Shown: positions 60,755 to 64,000 of the stretch, piece by piece | Layout: the number at the start of each line of letters is the position of its first letter | Numbering within the stretch: position 1 is the stretch's first letter | Assembly: GCF_008124625.1 (NCBI RefSeq) | Contig: NZ_VNHM01000007.1 | Span: 1-64,000, forward strand | Direction: 5' to 3' | DNA: 64,000 nucleotides | Source of the DNA: Desulfallas thermosapovorans DSM 6562 | Lineage (GTDB): Bacteria; Bacillota; Desulfotomaculia; Desulfotomaculales; Desulfallaceae | Program-made: the position numbers and the translations under genes | The notes under the pieces: generated by a model | The model's database searches: none | What the model saw: the letters and a program-made list of their open reading frames with translations, nothing else | What the model was told of the DNA's origin: nothing

Positions 60755-61447
60755 TTAGTTATTCAAATTTCTGTACAGCAAATAGGAATAGATAACCGGT
60801 ACCACAACAGCCACACTCAAGGGACCGAAAAGCAATACCGCCGCCGTTTTCCCTCCAAAGATTGATCCCACAACTCCCATCAGACCGGCAATCACCCACA
60901 ACGGAGCCGCCATGCGGTGGGTCTTGCGCCAGACAACCTCGCTGGCCAGAGTCCAGGGCAATTTAATACCAACAAAATAGTTATGATGTATTTTACCCAT
61001 TAAGTTGCCGATTACTATTATCAGCAGCGATACCCCAAGGGGAACCAGGCGTTCCACGGATACATTATAACCCAAAGCTGCCAGAACTGTAACCACATAA
61101 AGACCGGTGAAGAAACACACCATCATCAGTTTAAAAACCTGGTACGTCTTAGCGAATTTTATATAATTTTGGCGCCGGGGGTCAATGCGCGGCATTACCA
61201 GCATCAGTAAATAGATGCCGGCATTTAACAGCGGCAGGCCAAAGGCACCCCAGAAGCGTGAGGAATAACCGTCCACCTCCCCATGTATGTTCCAGTGGGA
61301 AGGGACCTGGTCCGGCAAATAGGGGTAAACCAGTATGCCGGCCACCATGGAGGCCAAAATCATTAGCAGGGCAGGCCAATCACTGCGCATTTGTTGCCCC
61401 ACCGTTAAGGTTACCGCATCTTCATGCTTATTTGCCAATATGCTCAC
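60755..61447 (-). CDS. SdpI-family membrane protein
   Basis: A 230-aa membrane protein with DUF1648-type PYLPDQVPSHWNIHGEVDGYSSR after the first helix, and SdpI signature GNLMGKIHHNYFVGIKLPWTLASEVVWRKTHRMAAP. Six helices are visible. In Bacillus SdpI gives immunity to the SdpC toxin and holds the repressor SdpR at the membrane. No sdpC is found nearby, so here it may serve general envelope stress control. Confidence 0.87.
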   Translation of the reverse strand: MSILANKHEDAVTLTVGQQMRSDWPALLMILASMVAGILVYPYLPDQVPSHWNIHGEVDGYSSRFWGAFGLPLLNAGIYLLMLVMPRIDPRRQNYIKFAKTYQVFKLMMVCFFTGLYVVTVLAALGYNVSVERLVPLGVSLLIIVIGNLMGKIHHNYFVGIKLPWTLASEVVWRKTHRMAAPLWVIAGLMGVVGSIFGGKTAAVLLFGPLSVAVVVPVIYSYLLYRNLNN

Positions 61448-61715
61448 CTCTTTCTTTGTTGTTAATGATATCCGTAAACCAGGCCAGCAAGTCCTGAAAC
61501 ACTGAGGTGTTCAGGGTATAGTAAATGTACTGGCCTTTTCTTTCGTCCTGCACCAAATCCGCCTGTTTAAGCACGTTTAAATGGTGGGATAAACTGGGTT
61601 TGGAGATATTAAAGTGGTTGGAAATTTCCCCCGCAGTCATATCCCCCTGGCGCAACATTTTAAGTATTTTGCGCCTGGTGGGATCGGAAAGCGCCTTGAA
61701 CAGGTCGTCAAGCAT
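61428..61715 (-). CDS. ArsR-type repressor, SdpR-like
   Basis: A 95-aa winged-helix regulator: LFKALSDPTRRKILKMLRQGDMTAGEISNHFNISKPSLSHHLNVLKQADLVQDERKGQYIYYTLN. There are no metal-binding cysteines, as in SdpR autorepressors. It overlaps sdpI by 20 bp (coupled), and a palindromic operator covers its promoter. Confidence 0.9.
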   Translation of the reverse strand: MLDDLFKALSDPTRRKILKMLRQGDMTAGEISNHFNISKPSLSHHLNVLKQADLVQDERKGQYIYYTLNTSVFQDLLAWFTDIINNKERGEHIGK

Positions 61716-61737
61716 CGAATCACCAGCTCGTTGTTAG

Positions 61738-61768
61738 ATATTTAGATAAATTTCTAAATATATTATAG
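61738..61768 (-). promoter_or_regulatory. operator and promoter of sdpR-sdpI
   Basis: The near-perfect palindrome ATATTTAGA-N6-TCTAAATAT (61738-61761) overlaps a -10-like TATAAT (61763-61768, minus strand). The -35 (TTTCTT, 17 nt upstream) is weak. Binding of the repressor here would shut off its own operon. Confidence 0.7.
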
Positions 61769-61790
61769 CAGAGCTGTGCTTAAAAAGAAA

Positions 61791-61836
61791 GGCACCGGGT
61801 GTTAAAAAGTTGTATAATCTTTCAACACCCGGTACC
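61791..61836. repeat. intergenic palindrome, same family as 47.7 kb
   Basis: ACCGGGTGTT (61794-61803) and AACACCCGGT (61824-61833) form a perfect 10-bp stem around 20 nt. Both core and surrounding text (CTTTCAACACCCGG) recur at 47686-47724 and 63377-63389. Confidence 0.75.
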
Positions 61837-61841
61837 AAAGT

Positions 61842-61897
61842 GGTAGCATTAAAATGGTAGCACTAAAGTGGTGGCACCAAACCGGTGGCACCAAAGC
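61842..61897. repeat. four 14-bp tandem repeats
   Basis: Four direct units: GGTAGCATTAAAAT, GGTAGCACTAAAGT, GGTGGCACCAAACC and GGTGGCACCAAAGC, with a partial fifth before them. They lie between the palindrome and apgM. No coding role is visible. Confidence 0.8.
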
Positions 61898-61983
61898 AAA
61901 CGTCGCCAAAACAAAGGGTAGATAACAATGCAAGTGCCGCCTGTGTAAGTGGCATCAACGCGGTGAAACCAAAACAGTGTCAC

Positions 61984-63195
61984 TTATGCTAAACCAAGGA
62001 ATTTGCGTATTAGCGAGGGGCCATCGGGCACCATGATACCGGTGGCAGAAGCGTCCAACTCGCTGTATGTTTTACCCGCCGTACCGGTAACAACTTTGGA
62101 ATCCGCCAGTACATAAGGCACGGGCTCGGCGGTATGAGTGCGAATGCTCAGAGGAGTCGGGTGGTCCGGCAGCACCATGATCCGGTAACCGGGAAAGCCG
62201 GTTAAACCCTCCTGCAACGGGCCCAGCACCTGGCGATCGATTTCTTCAATGGCCCGCACTTTAGTTTCGGTGTCTCCCTGGTGCCCGGCTTCGTCTGGTG
62301 CTTCAATGTGCAGGTAAACAAAATCAGCCCCGTCACGCAGCGCAGACAGCACAGCTTCGGCTTTCCCTTTAAAGTTGGTATGGATATTGCCTGTGGCACC
62401 GGGTACTTTGATCACCTGCAGGCCGGCGCAAATACCGATCCCCATAATCAGGTCCACGGCAGAAATAACGGCTCCATCCAGGTGGTACATGTCCTTAAAC
62501 AACGGTAGCTGCGGCTTTTTACCCTGACCCCAGAGCCATATCGAATTGGCCGGGCGCAGCCCCCTGTCCACCCTGGACCGGTTTACCGGGTGTTCCTTTA
62601 ATAAGACATAGCTTTGTTTCATCATTTCCAGCAACATATCCGCACCTGCACCGCCGGGCAGGTAATCCCCCACGACACGGCCGGAAATATCATGCGGCGG
62701 CGTCAAGTCAGTTTTTTCCGGGCCGTTTTGCCATACCATCAAGTGCCTGTAGCTGATGCCGGGGTAAAAACATTTATCACCGGTGCCCAGCTTTAATTGC
62801 ACGGTTTCAATTAATTCTCGGGCTTCCTCACTGGTGATTTCACCGGCGCTATAATCAACCATTTGTTTATCGTGGTAGGCCGGTTCGCCGGACAGGGTTA
62901 CCAGGTTGCAGCGAAAAGCCACATCCGTATCAGCCAGCTTCACGCCCATACTTACAGCTTCCAGGGGCGAGCGACCGGTATAATACTTTTCCGGCGCGTA
63001 ACCCATTACCGACAGGTTAGCCACGTCACTGCCCGGTGCAAACCCGTCCGGTACGGTTTTCACCAGCCCCGTTTCCCCCCGGGCAGCCAATGCATCCATA
63101 TGAGGGGTCCTGGCATACTGCAGCGGTGTTTGGCCGCCCAGTTCGGGACGGGGATAATCCGCCATTCCGTCACCTAAAATTATGATATATTTCAT
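61984..63195 (-). CDS. apgM: cofactor-independent phosphoglycerate mutase, ApgM type
   Basis: This enzyme interconverts 2- and 3-phosphoglycerate in glycolysis. The 403-aa protein starts MKYIIILGDGMADYP (metal Asp) and has GSDVANLSVMGY with the catalytic Ser, HIEAPDEAGHQGD, and the late metal residues in LPDHPTPLSIRTHTAEPVP. This is the archaeal-type ApgM found in many anaerobes. It lies between lysC and sdpR. Confidence 0.93.
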   Translation of the reverse strand: MKYIIILGDGMADYPRPELGGQTPLQYARTPHMDALAARGETGLVKTVPDGFAPGSDVANLSVMGYAPEKYYTGRSPLEAVSMGVKLADTDVAFRCNLVTLSGEPAYHDKQMVDYSAGEITSEEARELIETVQLKLGTGDKCFYPGISYRHLMVWQNGPEKTDLTPPHDISGRVVGDYLPGGAGADMLLEMMKQSYVLLKEHPVNRSRVDRGLRPANSIWLWGQGKKPQLPLFKDMYHLDGAVISAVDLIMGIGICAGLQVIKVPGATGNIHTNFKGKAEAVLSALRDGADFVYLHIEAPDEAGHQGDTETKVRAIEEIDRQVLGPLQEGLTGFPGYRIMVLPDHPTPLSIRTHTAEPVPYVLADSKVVTGTAGKTYSELDASATGIMVPDGPSLIRKFLGLA

Positions 63196-63457
63196 TATGT
63201 ACCTGGTTCATAAGTGGATAAAATCCAAGCCGAGTCGGATTTTATTGCATTCAGCTCTCCCTTTCGACCAGGATTTCGCCCCTTTCGGAATTGATTTACC
63301 TGCGGTGAAAAGCAGATACTTCAAACAAGGGAGGCCTTAACTCCAGTTGAAAGCCTGAAAGAATTTCTTTCAGACTTTCAACACCCGGCACCAAAGCATG
63401 CTCTGGCACCAGTGGTTCGCGTAGCTCTGCGCGGCGATGCCGGCGCCCGAGTAACGA
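63196..63457. other. gap between lysC and apgM with a long hairpin
   Basis: About 260 bp without a gene. At 63347-63381, TTGAAAG-C-CTGAAAG pairs with CTTTCAG-A-CTTTCAA around 5 nt, a 14-bp stem with one internal mismatch. It is followed by CAACACCCGGCACC, the motif of the other intergenic palindromes. There is no T-run on the minus strand. Confidence 0.6.
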
Positions 63458-64000
63458 TTAGTTGGCTTTATCCAACCCAAATTTACTGTGCAGTATTTTT
63501 ACCGCTTTCTCGGCGTCGCTGTTTTTGACGATACAGGATATTTTTATGTCCGAGGTGGAAATCATTTCAATATTGATATCTACGTCTGCCAAAGCCCCGA
63601 ACATCATGGCGGCTACGCCGGGGTTGCTGTTCATGCCGGCACCCACCACCGAAACCATGGCCACGTCGGCGTCGTGGGTATAGCCCTGGGCACCCACCAC
63701 TTTAATGATTTCTTCAATGGTCTCCAGTGACCTGCGCAGATCGTCCTGGGCCACGGTGAAGGATATGTCATTTATGCCGTCGCGCATGGAACTTTGCACA
63801 ATCATATCCACGCTGATATTGTTATCGGCCAGCTTCTTAAATACCATATAGGCAATGCCCGGCTGGTCGGGTACACCGAAAATGCCCAGCTTGGCAACAT
63901 TTTTGGTATATGTAACACCGGTAATAACCATACTTTTTTCCATATCGGTTTCCTCCTTTACAATGGTGCCCGGGTGATCATTGAAACTGCACCGGACATG
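63458..64000 (-). CDS. lysC: aspartate kinase, C-terminal part, runs off the window
   Basis: The frame is open to the right edge, so only the last 180 residues are seen. The sequence SFNDHPGTIVKEE, then MVITGVTYTKNVAKLGIFGVPDQPGIAYMVF and VVGAGMNSNPGVAAMMFGAL is the tandem ACT regulatory region of aspartate kinase, which binds lysine or threonine. The ATG at 63943 with a good ribosome site (AAAGGAGGAAACC) might also make a separate beta subunit, as in Bacillus. The catalytic part is outside. Confidence 0.9.
   Translation of the reverse strand, partial: HVRCSFNDHPGTIVKEETDMEKSMVITGVTYTKNVAKLGIFGVPDQPGIAYMVFKKLADNNISVDMIVQSSMRDGINDISFTVAQDDLRRSLETIEEIIKVVGAQGYTHDADVAMVSVVGAGMNSNPGVAAMMFGALADVDINIEMISTSDIKISCIVKNSDAEKAVKILHSKFGLDKAN

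Noticed and set aside
63347-63381. T-box or L-box riboswitch for aspartate kinase
   Set aside because: It lies downstream, not upstream, of lysC on the minus strand and shows only one hairpin.

Overview
The window reads as the chromosomal flagellar and chemotaxis locus of a spore-forming, anaerobic Gram-positive bacterium, most like the Desulfotomaculum/Pelotomaculum group of Peptococcaceae. The evidence is Firmicutes-type flagellar gene order, the CsrA/FliW pair, a SleB-type cortex hydrolase, an SdpR/SdpI pair, FapA, sulfolactate-type ComB and the ApgM-type phosphoglycerate mutase. The genus is inferred from gene content only.

Layout. (1) 1-14.2 kb: on the minus strand, flgB-flgC-fliE-fliF-fliG-fliH-fliI-fliJ-fliK-flgD-(TIGR02530)-flgG-flgE-fliL-fliN-fliO-fliP. 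fliP is cut short by an IS1182-type transposase at the left edge, and no fliM lies between fliL and fliN. (2) 14.6-17.5 kb: fliD-fliS-(FliT-like)-flaG behind a perfect sigma-28-type promoter, closed by a terminator. (3) 17.7-43 kb: an accessory, decayed and duplicated region. It holds six flagellin genes or remnants mixed with at least eight genes or fragments of Rpn-type PD-(D/E)XK nucleases in three subfamilies (A, B, C), plus a YjfB-like protein, a DUF2920 protein of the flagellin-modification type, a RES-domain protein, an OLD-like nuclease, a RadC-like protein, a tyrosine recombinase broken by a 14-bp tandem duplication, an IS110 remnant and a frameshifted LysR regulator. A repeating unit (yjfB 3' end, spacer, rpnC, flagellin) is recognisable in several states of decay. 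(4) 41.1-43.1 kb: the main flagellin gene is interrupted near its 3' end by about 362 nt carrying the P, Q, R and S core elements of a group I self-splicing intron. Its leader has a sigma-28-like promoter and two hairpins that present GGA in the loop, fitting CsrA control. (5) 43.1-47.6 kb: flgM-flgN-flgK-flgL-(small ORF)-fliW-csrA from a sigma-28-type promoter. (6) 47.7-55 kb: fapA-motB-motA-cheW-cheA-cheB. (7) 55.6-64 kb: comB, a lone SIR2-like protein, tRNA-Val(CAC), a DUF362 ferredoxin-like protein, a LysM-SleB hydrolase, sdpR-sdpI, apgM and the 3' part of an aspartate kinase gene.

How it works together. Regions 1, 2, 5 and 6 encode most of the hook-basal body, export ATPase complex, hook-filament junction, cap, filament chaperones, stator and chemotaxis core. 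FlgM holds back sigma-28 until the hook is finished; FliW and CsrA couple flagellin protein level to flagellin translation. The most unusual feature is the juxtaposition of an expressed, intron-bearing flagellin gene with an array of intact and broken flagellin copies and recombination-promoting nuclease genes. This suggests, but does not prove, a cassette system for flagellin variation.
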